Of a stretch of DNA of 64,000 nt, positions 1 through 10,075 are shown in pieces. Position 1 is the stretch's first letter. Each line of letters begins with the position of its first letter. This DNA comes from Medicago truncatula (Eukaryota > Streptophyta > Magnoliopsida > Fabales > Fabaceae): the NCBI RefSeq assembly GCF_003473485.1, contig NC_053045.1, forward strand, positions 34,694,494 to 34,758,493, given 5' to 3'. The notes below the pieces were generated by a model. That model was not told the origin of the DNA. It saw only the letters and a list, made by a program, of their open reading frames with translations, and made no database searches. Position numbers and translations under genes: made by a program.

Positions 1-1002
1 GTTGTTTACCTTATTGTGTTTTATTTTTTTTTATTTTAAATATTTGTATGTATTAAAAATGTATAATTGTTATGCTTTTAAAGGATATACACAATAAAAC
101 ATAACCAAAAGTTTTCTCCAAATTAAAGATATTGCTTAAAAATTAAGGATTTGATCATATTTTTCTTTATTAGGAAAATATAAAAAAAAATTATAAAATT
201 CACGTCAACATATTTATTAGAATATGTTTATTCACGAGAACAAATTTATTAAAAATTTATACTTTAAAGGATATATAATTATTATGTATTAAAAATATCT
301 TTTTGACACTTGGCGTATTGCATGTATTCCTTATGAATCATGATACTTGATTTATTGTATGGGTAACACTTGACATGTATTTCTCTTGACACTTGGTTTG
401 TTGCATGTATTTCACATGAGCCATGACACTTGGTCAATTGCATGTGTAATACTTGGGTTGCTACATGTATTCCTCTTGACATTTGACTTGTTGCATGTAT
501 TTTTCAAGATTCATGACACTTGATTTGTTGCATGAGTAACACTTGGTTTATTGCATGAGTAACACTTGACTTGCTGCATGTATCCTCTTGACACTTGGCT
601 TGTTGCATGTTTCCCTCACGAGTCAAGTGTTGTTACTCATGAGGAATACATGCAGCAAGTTAAGTGTTATCCATACAATAAAGCAAGTATCATCATCACT
701 CACGAGGAATGCATGCAATAAGTCAAGTGTCAAGAAGATATTTTTAATACATAATAATTATCCTTTAAAAGTATCAATTTTTAATAAATATGTTCTCGTG
801 AATTTTATCGTCAATTTTTTGTTTTTTTATATTTTCCTAATAAAGAAAAACATGATCAAATCCTTAATTATTAGGCAATATCTTTAACTAATTGAAAACT
901 TATGGTTATGTTTTATTGTGTATATCCTTTAAAAGCATAATAATTATACATTTTTAATACATACAAATATTTAAAAAAAAAAAAACCAACAAAGTAAACA
1001 AC
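1..1002. mobile_element. Foldback / long-TIR element with internal minisatellite
   Basis: The first and last ~290 bases are reverse complements. The left end reads GTTGTTTAC and the right end GTAAACAAC, and matching blocks follow inward (for example the segment around 60-200 against that around 800-950). The middle (about 296-735) is a degenerate ~30-base repeat built on ACTTG-TTGCATGTAT-CCTC, which itself changes orientation near 610-640. This is the structure of a foldback or long-TIR non-autonomous DNA transposon. The left flank lies outside the window, so the target duplication cannot be checked and the superfamily is open; Mutator-like is possible. ORFs inside (282-482, 588-887) are translations of the minisatellite and are not called as genes. 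Confidence 0.75.
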
Positions 1003-1144
1003 AAATTATATAATAAAATAGGATTTTATTATATAAAATAATATTTTACATTAAAAATAAAAAAAAATGCATGAATCTAATAGATTATAAATATGCTCTC
1101 AAGAAGTATAGAATTGAAAAAGTGGAAGAAGAATTGGATAGGAA

Positions 1145-1894
1145 ATGGTTGGTAGTGACGGTGAGAGAGGCGGAGGAAAAGGGATTGAAATTGGAATTGG
1201 AATAGGGAGGAGCAAAGGAAATCGAACAGTGATGATAACTGGTGTTAGCAAAGGCCTCGGAAGGGCTCTTGCAATTGAATTGGCTTATCACGACCACACC
1301 ATTATTGGATGTTCAGGTGATCAAGATAAGCTCGACTTCCTTCAATCTCAACTTCCCAACAACAACATATTTATTCCTCAATATTGATTTTAAGTTCAAG
1401 AACAGGGTTGAAGAGATGAAGAGATGGCGTGCATTGTTATGGAGAAAAATGGAGGTCCTCCAAATATTATAGTGAACGACGCTGGAGTCATTAACAAGAA
1501 CAACAAGATGTGGGAGGTTTTGTCTGAAGAGTTTGATTTGGTGATGGATACCAACTTGAAAGGTAATGTCAATGTGTTGAGGCACTTCATTTCTTTGATG
1601 GTTAAAAAGAACAAGAATGAAGAGGGAGGGATAAGATCAGGTGCTGCACTCGTAGCACCTTACTTTGCATCCAAATGGGAAATTGAAGGACTCACCAAGT
1701 CTGTTGCTGAAGAGTTTCCTAAAGGAATGGCAGTGATGGCACTCAATACAGGAGTCATCAGCACTAACATACTTGCGTCTTGCTACGGTGCTTCCTCATC
1801 TCTCTATCAATCCCCAGAATCATGGGTTTTGGAGGAAGCCACCAAAATACTCAATCTTACACCCACAAACAATGGTGCTTCTCTCTCTATTTGA
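1145..1894 (+). pseudogene. SDR family pseudogene, pterin aldehyde reductase-like
   Basis: Reads as a short-chain dehydrogenase/reductase closest, from memory, to plant NADPH-dependent pterin aldehyde reductase (Arabidopsis At1g10310 type), a folate-salvage enzyme. Visible parts: the cofactor glycine motif TGVSKGLG near the N-terminus, the structural motif as NDAG (usually NNAG) after 1470, the stretch GVINKNNKMWEV, and the active-site Y-x-x-x-K as YFASK near 1660. Two compensating frameshifts lie between about 1360 and 1424: the middle piece (LNIDFKFKNRVEEM) is in another frame and the original frame then returns. The block between NEEGG and RSGAAL has lost in frame the usual NMSSGWG segment, which carries the catalytic serine. 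With frameshifts and no catalytic serine this cannot encode a working reductase. No intron is seen, so a retrocopy is possible but not shown. It ends near the normal C-terminus (NGASLSI). Confidence 0.85.
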
Positions 1895-2690
1895 AGTCAC
1901 TCACCTAATCTCCTAGTTAGAAATCTAGCTACATGATACTAATTGAAATTTAATATTTTATATACCTTTCACTTTATATTCAATTTAAATTTTTTGTTAA
2001 CAAAAATTGAAGTTTAGATTTAATATTCAAGCACAAGTTTATACAGATATAATGCCAACAAGCAGCTTTTCTATTTTGGAGTCATGATGAACCTCAACCT
2101 TCAAACTCTTTAACCAAACATCGGCAGCCTTCAACTAAGAGTTCATTTCATGTGAATCAGATGTTTCCGGAAGAGTCAAAATTGACCCTTTCAGGTTATA
2201 AGTAGTTAAGCCAAAAATAGGAAGAGCCATCGTCAAGGGTTTGTTTTGCAAATTTGGTTGATTTTTGCCTGTGAGAAAGGTAGAGATATAAAATCAAGTA
2301 GGTGCAATGAGAACTTAGTTTTGCATTTAGTAATGTCAAAATGAAATATATGAATATACATTTAGATTGAGTTGATAGATTATGAACGGTGAAAAATGTT
2401 GTGTTTAAATTTTTAAGTGTTGATCCCGCAGGGATTTCGTGAATCGGATACCTAAACGCAAGTTTGATTTGTTAGACGGACAAAGAAAAATTTTGGAAAT
2501 AAATTATGACGGCAAAAGATGTACATTTTGAAACCTACCATGCCAAAGAAAACCAACTACATGGTGCTATTTTGAAAATGAAAGTGTCAAGAAGGTGGGT
2601 GATAATATGTAGAGCTGCTTTAGACTTGAGACTATTTTGTTTCATTGGTTTGGTCCACCTACATATAGCACATTACCTTATCTTTATTTG
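1895..2690. other. Intergenic, no gene seen
   Basis: AT-rich DNA after the SDR pseudogene. I see no coding region or recognisable repeat. Confidence 0.5.
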
Positions 2691-3060
2691 TTCCTCAGCT
2701 TCCTTGCTATCATCTACCAAAGGTTTCCAATACATTCTACGTCGTCTCAGACATGAATTTTTTACTTGGCATCACACGAATAAATGGCAGCTTTGCATCT
2801 TGCTACTTGCTAGTATAAAATTCCAATATATGAAGAGCATGCATTGTATTGCCAATGATATATTTTGTTTGCAGAAGGATAATCCGTTCTATTAAAAAAA
2901 AGAAAGTAGTCTTTGACTTTGTCTACCTTCAGATGATCAATTAGTGGCAAGAGGAATCTTCTTCTTTAGGTATTGATACAATTAATACATGATGATGACT
3001 ATATTTTGCAGTGTCAACTTCACATCTATATCATTCAATCAACATTAATATAACCTTTAA
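2691..3060. repeat. Duplicated intergenic block, paralogue of 7685-8060
   Basis: Matches 7685-8060 in the same order and orientation, including the stretches around GCATCACACGAATAAA / GCCATCACATGAATAAA and TTGTTTGCAGAAG. In the second location the block lies ~450 bp from the C-terminal end of an intact DUF241 gene. Here it is followed, once the hAT MITE at 3146-3705 is discounted, by a DUF241 remnant at 3866. It therefore marks an older unit of the DUF241 tandem array. The 129-residue ORF at 2506-2895 lies partly in this block and is not supported as a gene. Confidence 0.75.
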
Positions 3061-3068
3061 ACCCACTT

Positions 3069-3137
3069 AATTAGGTTGGTCTTGTAGTTTTGGTTCAGGA
3101 CCTTGGATTGTGCTCACGTTCGATTCTCCTCGGTATC
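3069..3137 (+). mobile_element. tRNA-derived SINE-like copy, split by a hAT MITE
   Basis: Contains a pol III B-box-like GTTCGATTCTCC (about 3118-3129) downstream of an A-box-like TTAGGTTGGT. The sequence parallels the minus-strand copy at 44345-44475. Its tail resumes after the hAT insertion at 3714 (GGGCTAATTTAGC), matching the tail of the 44.4-kb copy. Confidence 0.55.
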
Positions 3138-3145
3138 AATTTAGA

Positions 3146-3705
3146 TAGGCATGGCAATGGGGCGGGGTGGGGACGGGTTTTACATTTCCCGTCCTCATAC
3201 CTGATTCTCATATACTTACCTGTTACCCTACCCATATCCAACGAGGATGAGAAATTGAATCTCATCTCCGTCCCCAACGGGTTCGGGTATCTCCACCCCA
3301 TCCTCATCCCCGTATTGAATAATTTTTTTTAATAAAAAATAGAAGTTTTTTTGCAACCTCTAGAGAAATATTGTAATGCATTATCCAACAATATGTTCAC
3401 TTTAACATTTGTTTGACCGATTGATTTAGTTGTTCCGTTAAATATCAATGATAGTTTTTATAACACGGCAGTTATCAAACAAACTAACATGACATATCAA
3501 CATAAAGTAGTTTTCTGCATTTGGGACGGGTTTGGGTATGGTTTCGGGGTGGGTACCTATATACCCGTTACCCGTCCCATACCCGCGTTTTGAAATCGGG
3601 GAAAGCTCAAACTCATACCCAAACCCAGTCAAAACGAAGAAAATCCGTCAAATTGGATTTGGTTCGGGTGGGTAACCACGGGTATGGGTTTTGTTGCCAT
3701 GCCTA
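3146..3705. mobile_element. hAT-type MITE (560 bp) with 8-bp target duplication
   Basis: Termini are inverted: TAGGCATGGCAA on the left and TTGCCATGCCTA on the right. They are flanked by AATTTAGA (3138-3145) and AATTTAGG (3706-3713), an 8-bp target duplication with one mismatch, as expected for hAT elements. The subterminal regions are unusually GC-rich for this window, with repeated GGGT/ACCC words of opposite sense near the two ends. There is no transposase; the ORFs inside are frame accidents. A related element lies at 46287-46777. Confidence 0.85.
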
Positions 3706-3865
3706 AATTTAGGTGGGCTAATTTAGCATATTCCAAAACAAAAGAAAAAACTTAGTCAAAAAGAAAATATTACCTTTAATTTGAGCAGCAACATTCAATT
3801 AAAAAAAAATATATATTATTTACAATTTCCATGTACCTGTATATATCTATAATCTAAATTTCCAA

Positions 3866-4056
3866 TCATTGATTGAGGATGCTAAGAGGGACAACTCTAA
3901 TCTTAATCAAATGCCTAAACAAAAACTCAAGCCATTCTTCAAAGTCTTGAACAAGCAACCCCATTTTTTCCAAGTGGTTTTGTAGCCTTTTCATGTTTTC
4001 AACTTCTCTTGTTTGTGCAAATATGCAAGATTGCATTGCCTCATAAAGACAGGGAA
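3866..4056 (-). pseudogene. DUF241 remnant, C-terminal part only
   Basis: On the minus strand this translates without a break to the C-terminal ~60 residues of the DUF241 family, ending LIKIRVVPLSILNQ and a stop at 3866-3868 (intact copies end IKIRVSLLNILNH). The preceding helix (LQNHLEKMGLLVQDFEEWLE) also aligns with the intact copy at 17237. The homology stops near 4056, so roughly 80% of the gene is missing. Confidence 0.85.
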
Positions 4057-4491
4057 GTTTAAGAGAGAAGAGGAAACGCCAGTTTATTACTAATACAGCT
4101 TAACATTTACAAGTTTAGATTAATAAGTGAAATCCAATTTGAGGTTTACCTCTTCAAACATGTTTTTTTTCTTCATAAGTTTATGTTAACAAGTAGCCTT
4201 AAAATACTTGTTAAAGAAGTTTTGAATAAGGCAAGAGTGAGGAAAACGTCGGAGAGAACTTAAAATACTTGTTGCACCCCTTTTTCGAATAATACTTGAT
4301 ATATTGGTCTTGCATTTGATGAATACTGGTCTTGCATTTGATAAATAATTAAATATTGATTCATATCTTGGAGATGCTCAGTTGTAGAGTTCTTTGTCCT
4401 TTATCCAATTAAGACTTTGAAAAAGATTAAAATTGATTACCTAGTGAAGATACTCAATTAATTATAGAGTATTTTCAACTAGTTACTGAGT
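4057..4491. other. Intergenic, no gene seen
   Basis: AT-rich DNA between the DUF241 remnant and the LINE insertion. The phrase 'ggtcttgcatttgat' is repeated at about 4305 and 4329. Nothing else stands out. Confidence 0.5.
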
Positions 4492-4507
4492 GAAGATATG
4501 GCTTTGG

Positions 4508-5183
4508 TTATGGTTATGGCTCCTAGTACAGCTGATATGAAAGACTTACGGATGTCTCAATTGTTTGGCATCCCTTTGAAGACTAGCAGAGCACACACCC
4601 CTCAAGCCTCTCACTGGCTGCCTCCGGATTTTGGTTGGGTAAAGATCAATTGTGACGGCTCATCTTTTGGTTCTCATCCTAATGGCTCTGTCGGTTTTGT
4701 TCTTAGGGATACACATGCTAGTTTCTTGGGTGATATGGTTCAAAACATAGGCTATGCTTCTTCTCTTGAGGCTGAATTTTGTGCATGCATGCTTGCTTTG
4801 GAAAAAGCCATGGATCTGCAGCTTTCTCATGTTCTGATTGAAACAGATTCTCTCCTTGTTGTTAAGGCCTTTCGCACCTCTTCTGGGATTCCTTGGCATT
4901 TGCTAAATCGTTGGAAGAATTGTATTCGGTTCTGCAGCATTATTAGTTGTAATTTTAATCATATTCTTAGAGGTAGTAATCTTGTAGCTGATGCCCTCGC
5001 TAAAAATGGGCAGGGCCTGGCATTTAACTTCTTTCAGTGGTGGGACTCCCCCCCTTCATTTGTCCTACCTCTTTTGTATAGGGACACTCTAGGTCCTTCT
5101 ATTTGAGCCTTATGGCTTAGTTTGTACTGTCTGGTTCAGGCCACCTCCTGATTTTATAGCATTTCCTATTTTATCAAAAAAAA
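4508..5183 (+). mobile_element. 5'-truncated LINE (L1-like), RNase H end only
   Basis: The insertion is bounded by a perfect 16-bp target duplication, GAAGATATGGCTTTGG at 4492-4507 and 5184-5199, and ends in an A-tract just before the second copy. This is the signature of target-primed reverse transcription with 5' truncation. It holds an open frame to a stop at 5104-5106 encoding a plant-type RNase H domain (RVT_3). The acidic catalytic positions are visible: NCDGSS, SLEAEF, IETDSL and VADALAK. The frame's first ATG (4498) lies in the target duplication, so the apparent start is an accident of insertion. The perfect duplication and open frame suggest a fairly recent insertion. It is not autonomous, as reverse transcriptase and endonuclease are absent. 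Confidence 0.9.
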
Positions 5184-5199
5184 GAAGATATGGCTTTGG

Positions 5200-5774
5200 A
5201 CAGAAACGACCTTCAATCTTTCCAAATGCATAACACTAAAGGCATATATAACGATATTTCTATGATTAATTAAGATTCTGGTTTACTAACAACTTTAAAA
5301 AGCTTATATGCAAAACTAATGAGCAATAGATATACAAATTTTTCTTTGCAGACAAGTTGTAATTGTATTCTTATGTATAATTTATCTAATGCATGTTAGC
5401 TACTAATTTTAATACTAATTTGATGATGAAAACTAGCTTATGCATTTAAGTTGACCTTGAGTATCATGTTGGCATACTTAATTTTTGCTGAGGTTTCGAA
5501 TTATTTTATTTTAATTCTTGTCCACCAATTTTTTCATCCTTCATTTTTTTTTACCAAAAAGAGAAACAGAAATTTATTAAGAAGTAAAAAAGTTTGTTGA
5601 AAGATAAGGTTTTGAAGGGAACTGAGCAACAGAGATAGGTGTGGAAGTAATAAGGTTTTGATCTTTAGATAATAATAGTATTCACTTACTAAGAAGACAT
5701 ATTAACATTCATGTACAGTTATGTAACACTCGTGGTGAAAAATTGAGTGCACAAAAATCATATAGACACTCTGA
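5200..5774. repeat. Duplicated DUF241 3' flank
   Basis: From about 5390 to 5774 this matches 8065-8506, for example the stretch around TTGAAGGGAACTGAG and the ATTCATGTACAGTTATGTAAC segment. It is the downstream half of the ~2.73-kb tandem duplication carrying the two adjacent DUF241 genes. No separate gene is seen. Confidence 0.7.
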
Positions 5775-6665
5775 TTAGTGGTTAAAGATGTTAAGAAGTG
5801 AAACTCTATTTCTAATTAATTTTCTTGATATTTGTTCAACTCCTATTTCTAGATCTTGAATGCACATCTCCAAATCTTCCAAATGACTTTGAAAATTTTC
5901 AGTAGATGAAGGGTTGTGGCTGATGAGAGACAGCAAAGTTGCATCCACTTTCTCAAATTCATTTGTGTCTGAATATTGAGAGTCACAAACTACTCTTTTA
6001 GAATGCATCAACTTGGATATTGCTGACCATCTTTTGTTATTTGAGTGTCCTTTTGGATTAGAGATAAATAGCAACAAATGCTCTAGTGAGCTCACAGTGA
6101 CTTCTTCTGCTTTTTTCAAGAATCCAAGCATAGGTGAAGAATTATTGTCCTTTTTGTTTAAGGACGAAGCAATCAACTCCTCCTTCATTTCTTTCAATTT
6201 TAGAAAGGCCTTTTGAATTTGCTTCTTTGTGGTCTTCCTTAAAGCCAAATATTTTACACCCTCAACTGCTAATCCAGTTTCAACTCCTCTCTTTCTTCTG
6301 ATGACCGACTGTAGTTCTTGAATGTTTTCCTTTGATAGCGAAAGGCAATCTTTGGTTGTGCTGCAGATATCCAATATTCTAAGAGAACTTTCTAGTAGGT
6401 CATCGACACATTTTTCATTGCATTCCTGTGATAAGGCTTGTTGTTCAATTGGCATTTGAAGGAACTTATCGATGCAGTCATGCAAATCCTGCATGCCATT
6501 AAGGTTGTTGCATACCGAAGATGATGACACTGAAGAGTCACCTTCATAACTCTTCAATATTTGCAAATTGTTCTCAAAATATGATATAAGAGGGTGAGGT
6601 GTGGAGGGTAAGCTGTTGCTGCGAATATGAAGAGAGCTCTTTATATTTGTTTCATTGACTGCCAT
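5775..6665 (-). CDS. DUF241 domain protein, copy 1
   Basis: A 296-residue single-exon protein of the plant DUF241 family (Pfam PF03087), whose biochemical role is not established to my knowledge. Family marks: an N-terminal basic/serine motif RSNSLPSTPHPL (residues ~16-27), a helical body with SLRILDIC and ELQSVIRRKRG (about residues 95-130), and the C-terminal signature IRNRVSLLNIFNH. No signal peptide or membrane segment is evident; the body looks largely alpha-helical. The start is supported by alignment with copy 2, which has the same length and the same N-terminus (MAV-ETN-KSSLH). A TATA-like sequence lies at 6751-6760. It is a tandem duplicate of 8507-9397; the two proteins are about three-quarters identical by eye. 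Confidence 0.92.
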   Translation of the reverse strand: MAVNETNIKSSLHIRSNSLPSTPHPLISYFENNLQILKSYEGDSSVSSSSVCNNLNGMQDLHDCIDKFLQMPIEQQALSQECNEKCVDDLLESSLRILDICSTTKDCLSLSKENIQELQSVIRRKRGVETGLAVEGVKYLALRKTTKKQIQKAFLKLKEMKEELIASSLNKKDNNSSPMLGFLKKAEEVTVSSLEHLLLFISNPKGHSNNKRWSAISKLMHSKRVVCDSQYSDTNEFEKVDATLLSLISHNPSSTENFQSHLEDLEMCIQDLEIGVEQISRKLIRNRVSLLNIFNH

Positions 6666-7230
6666 TTTTTTCTTCTTTGAGAACAGAAACTTGGAAGGTT
6701 TACAAGAGTTTGTTTCAAAACTTGAGTTATAGTGGTTTGATTTTTCACTTCATATATAGTAAAAAAATTAACCAATTAAGGAAGACAAGAAGAATATTGT
6801 TGTTCCTCAAATGTCACCTAATCTGTATGCAATTATATAATCTTGATTTGGATCTTAGCTACCTTGCCGTGATCTGGTAATGCTCCACTTGCATGATACT
6901 TCCAACTCATCCCTGAATACTTTTCTCGGAAATCGCATTGATTCTTACAAAATGGCATCTTTACAATATAATAGTCAATGAAATTGTCTGTCTGCAATAG
7001 GACATTTAGGGTAAGGGGAGTCTGGATCTTCTGCCACTGTTATATCGGTCACTTCTCGGTGGCGATGCTTATGCAGTGTCCCCAGCTACACACCTATTAA
7101 TATATGCTACCATTTTACATGTTGTTTGTTCTCTGTCTCATTAACAGGTGAGAAAGTAATTGATGCATACTCGTTTGCAGAACTTTACGTTCAGAGTGAT
7201 AATTTTTTAAGTGTATTATAATTTTTCCAA
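6666..7230. repeat. Duplicated promoter block of DUF241 copy 1
   Basis: Matches 9398-9985 over nearly its whole length. Conserved pieces include the TATA-like CATATATAG, the TTGTTCCTCAA stretch, CTTGATTTGGATCT, and TCATTAACAGGTGA against TCATTAACATGTGA. The divergence between copies resembles that of the coding regions, so the duplication covered gene and promoter together. The small ORF at 6677-6880 is not supported. Confidence 0.8.
6751..6760 (-). promoter_or_regulatory. TATA box of DUF241 copy 1
   Basis: Reads ACTATATATG on the minus strand, about 86-95 bases before the ATG. The same motif sits at the same distance before copy 2. Confidence 0.6.
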
Positions 7231-7684
7231 GCGTTAGTGATCAACAATTTTGTAGACTTTCTTGTGATCTTTGATATATGAAAATTAGGAGGGCATATAA
7301 AAAAACGTTTTCACTGGTAGATTGCCATTTTTAAATAGCAAAAGAGAAAACAATTTGTGCCAACTAATCAAGATTTGGATATAATATTATGAAAAAAATG
7401 TTTAGTTGTGTCTCACATGAGGAAACCATCCAACTAATACTTTGTTTCACTCTGCTCTCTCACTTCCATGATTATGATATTTTCAATGCAAATATTAACG
7501 TTCCCGTCAAGAACTTGCATTCAATGCACGTGTGGACTACTCTGATGGATAAAACAATGGCTGCAATTCTTCTGCGCATGTCTCTGTGGAAGAGACAAGA
7601 ACTGCATTGGTTATTGTTTCAATCCATTAAAATAAGACTATAAACGTGTGAATGAAAAAGAGATCAACCAGTTATATTTTCTTG
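7231..7684. other. Intergenic, no gene seen
   Basis: AT-rich spacer between duplicated blocks. An 84-codon ORF (7389-7643) shows no family resemblance and its position is not conserved in the paralogous unit, so it is not called. Confidence 0.5.
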
Positions 7685-8060
7685 ATTTGGTTCTCGGTTT
7701 CCTTGCTATCCTCTTGCTGAAGTTGCAATGTTTCCTATACACGCGTGCATCTTCCAATGCATCCCTGTATTTTTAACTTGCCATCACATGAATAAACAGC
7801 ATCTCTGCATGTTGCTAATATAAAATTTCAATCTCTGCTGATCATGCAAGTTAATGACTATTATATCATTTGTTTGCAGAAGAAGCTATTTTCTATTCTA
7901 TAATAGCATGCAATATTTTGAATTTGTCTGCTTTCAGTGGATCAATTGGAGGCAAGAAGAATCTTCTTGTTCTGGTATTAATACAATTAGTACATTATGA
8001 TGGCTATAGTTTTCAGTGTCCCCAACTTCATATCTATTATTTAATCAATTATTAATATAC
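7685..8060. repeat. Duplicated intergenic block, paralogue of 2691-3060
   Basis: Second copy of the block described at 2691-3060, here upstream on the plus strand of DUF241 copy 2's 3' end. It shares the TTGTTTGCAGAAG and ATCTTCTT-GTATT-ATACAATTA-TACAT-ATGATG stretches with the first copy. Confidence 0.7.
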
Positions 8061-8506
8061 TGCATGTTAGCTCCAAATTTTAATACTAATTAGCTGATCA
8101 TAAATAGGTGAAACACAACCAACTTATTTATCGGTGTTATTAGCATATAAAACTTGAGAATATGTGGAAGACTTTTTATTTAATCATGAACCTAATGGTG
8201 GTTTGGTGATTGACAACTAGGATATGCATTCAACTTGAGAACATGGCCATGATGTATAGTAATAGTAATCTCTAACATTTACAGGTTGCTGTATAAGTAT
8301 TATATTTTAATGGAGAGTATTTGAAAGAAAAATAAAATTTTGAAGGGAACTGAGAAAGATAGATAGATGTTGAACTAATAAGGATTTGATCCCTGTATAA
8401 TAATATTCACTATTAAAAAGAAGATATATAATTACATTCATGTACAGTTATGTAACAGTACTCGTGAGCGAAAATTGAGTGTGCAAAAATGATATAGACA
8501 CTACGG

Positions 8507-9397
8507 TTAGTGGTTGAAAATGTTAAGAAGTGAAACTCTATTTCTAATTAATTTTCTTGAGATGTGTTCAACTCCTATTTCTAGATCTTGAATGCAAATC
8601 TCCAAATTTTCCATGTGACTTTGAAAATTGTCAGCAGATGAAGTCTTGTTGTGGCTGATGAGAGACAACAAAGCTGAATCTACCTTCTCAAATTCATTTG
8701 TGTCTGATTCTTGAGAGTCGGAGACTGCTCTTTTAGAATGCATCAGCTTGGATATTATTGACCATCTGCTGTGTTTTGAGTGTCCTTTAGGATCAGAGAT
8801 AAATAGCAATAGATGTTCTAGTGAGTAAAGAGTGACCGCTTCTGCTTCTTTCAATAATCCAAACATAGGTGAAGAGTTATTGTCTTTGTTTGAGGAAGAA
8901 TCAATCGACTCATTCTTCATTGTTTTCAAATTTACCAACGCCTTTCGAATTTGCTTCTTCATGTTCTTCCTAAAAGCCATGTATTTTACACCCTCAACTG
9001 TGAATCCAGTTTCAATTCCTCTCTTTCTTCTGATGACTGATTGTAGTTCATACATGTTTTCCTTTGATAGCGAAAGGAAATCCTTAGCTATACTACAGAT
9101 ATCCAAGATTCTAAGTGAACCTTCTAGTAGGTCATTAACCGATCTTTCATTGCATTCTCGTGATAAGGCTTGTTGTTCAGTTGGCAATTGAAGTAACTTA
9201 CCAATGCAGTCATTCAAATCCTGCATTCCATTAAGTTTGTTGCATACCGATGATGATGACAATGAAGTGGTGCCTTCAGAATTATTCAATATTTTCAAAT
9301 TGTCCTCAAATTGTGATACAAGAGGGTGAGGAGAGGAGGGTAAACTGTTGCTGCGAAGGTGCAGAGAGCTTTTTGTGTTTGTTTCAATGACTGCCAT
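8507..9397 (-). CDS. DUF241 domain protein, copy 2
   Basis: A 296-residue single-exon DUF241 protein, the tandem partner of 5775-6665, offset by 2732 bp. It has the N-terminal RSNSLPSSPHPL motif, LLEGSLRILDICSIAKD and ELQSVIRRKRG in the body, and the same C-terminus IRNRVSLLNIFNH. Differences from copy 1 are scattered substitutions with one compensating indel pair (the KKDNN/KDNN and SSTEN/SSADN regions). The open frame and retained motifs indicate selection to keep the protein. The TATA box sits ~85 bp before the ATG. The antisense ORF at 8832-9191 is a shadow. Confidence 0.92.
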   Translation of the reverse strand: MAVIETNTKSSLHLRSNSLPSSPHPLVSQFEDNLKILNNSEGTTSLSSSSVCNKLNGMQDLNDCIGKLLQLPTEQQALSRECNERSVNDLLEGSLRILDICSIAKDFLSLSKENMYELQSVIRRKRGIETGFTVEGVKYMAFRKNMKKQIRKALVNLKTMKNESIDSSSNKDNNSSPMFGLLKEAEAVTLYSLEHLLLFISDPKGHSKHSRWSIISKLMHSKRAVSDSQESDTNEFEKVDSALLSLISHNKTSSADNFQSHMENLEICIQDLEIGVEHISRKLIRNRVSLLNIFNH

Positions 9398-9985
9398 TTT
9401 TTCTTCTCAAAAGGTTAGAAAGTGATAATATACAAGAGCTTATTTGAAAACTTGAGTTTCTGTTTGCTTTTTGCCTTCATATATAGCAAACAAAGTAACC
9501 GATTGAGGGAGACAAAACGAATATTTGTGTTCCTCAAGTGTCACCTAATTAGTATGAAATTATATCTTCTTGATTTGAATCTCAGCTACCTCACCATGAT
9601 CTGGCAATGCTCTCCATGCATCAAGCTTCCAACTCATCCCTCAATTTTTTTTAGGGAATAGCGTTGATTTTGATAAAATGGCATCATTACAATATAATAC
9701 TATATGCTTAGAAATGCATTATGCATGCATTGTAATCTTTTAGTCTATGAAATTGTCTGCCTACAACAGGACATATTGAAGGCAAGGAAAGTCTTGATCT
9801 TCAGAAACTGTTATATTGGTTACTTGGTGGCCAAAGGCGATGTTTATGCAGTGTTCCCAGCTAGACATCCATTAATTTATGTTACCATTTTGTTTGTTGC
9901 AGTTACATGTTTCATTAACATGTGAAGGAACTAATTGATGCATGATGGTGTGCAGAACTTCACGTTCAAAATAATAATTTTTTAG
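9398..9985. repeat. Duplicated promoter block of DUF241 copy 2
   Basis: Parallel to 6666-7230. Contains the minus-strand TATA box GCTATATATG at about 9479-9488. ORFs at 9422 and 9704 fall inside the block and are not supported. Confidence 0.75.
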
Positions 9986-9989
9986 AGTT

Positions 9990-10075
9990 GTTACTTTTTC
10001 AATTTTCAAACCCCTATATTTCAAACCCCTCTAAAGTCTTCTCTTCCCCTCCCCTCCAAACTCCCAAACAAAACC
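9990..10075. repeat. Terminal fragment of a legume MITE family
   Basis: Ends with CTCCAAACTCCCAAACAAAA, the reverse complement of the terminus type seen at 31828 (GGCTTTGTTTGGGAGTTTG). Only one end is visible here, so this is a partial copy or solo terminus. Confidence 0.5.

Noticed and set aside
588-887. 99-codon plus-strand ORF
   Set aside because: It is a translation of the minisatellite and TIR of the foldback element.
2506-2895. 129-codon plus-strand ORF
   Set aside because: Part of a duplicated intergenic block; the frame is not kept in the paralogue at 7685-8060 and no domain is visible.
7389-7643. 84-codon plus-strand ORF
   Set aside because: No domain, no conservation in the other DUF241 unit.
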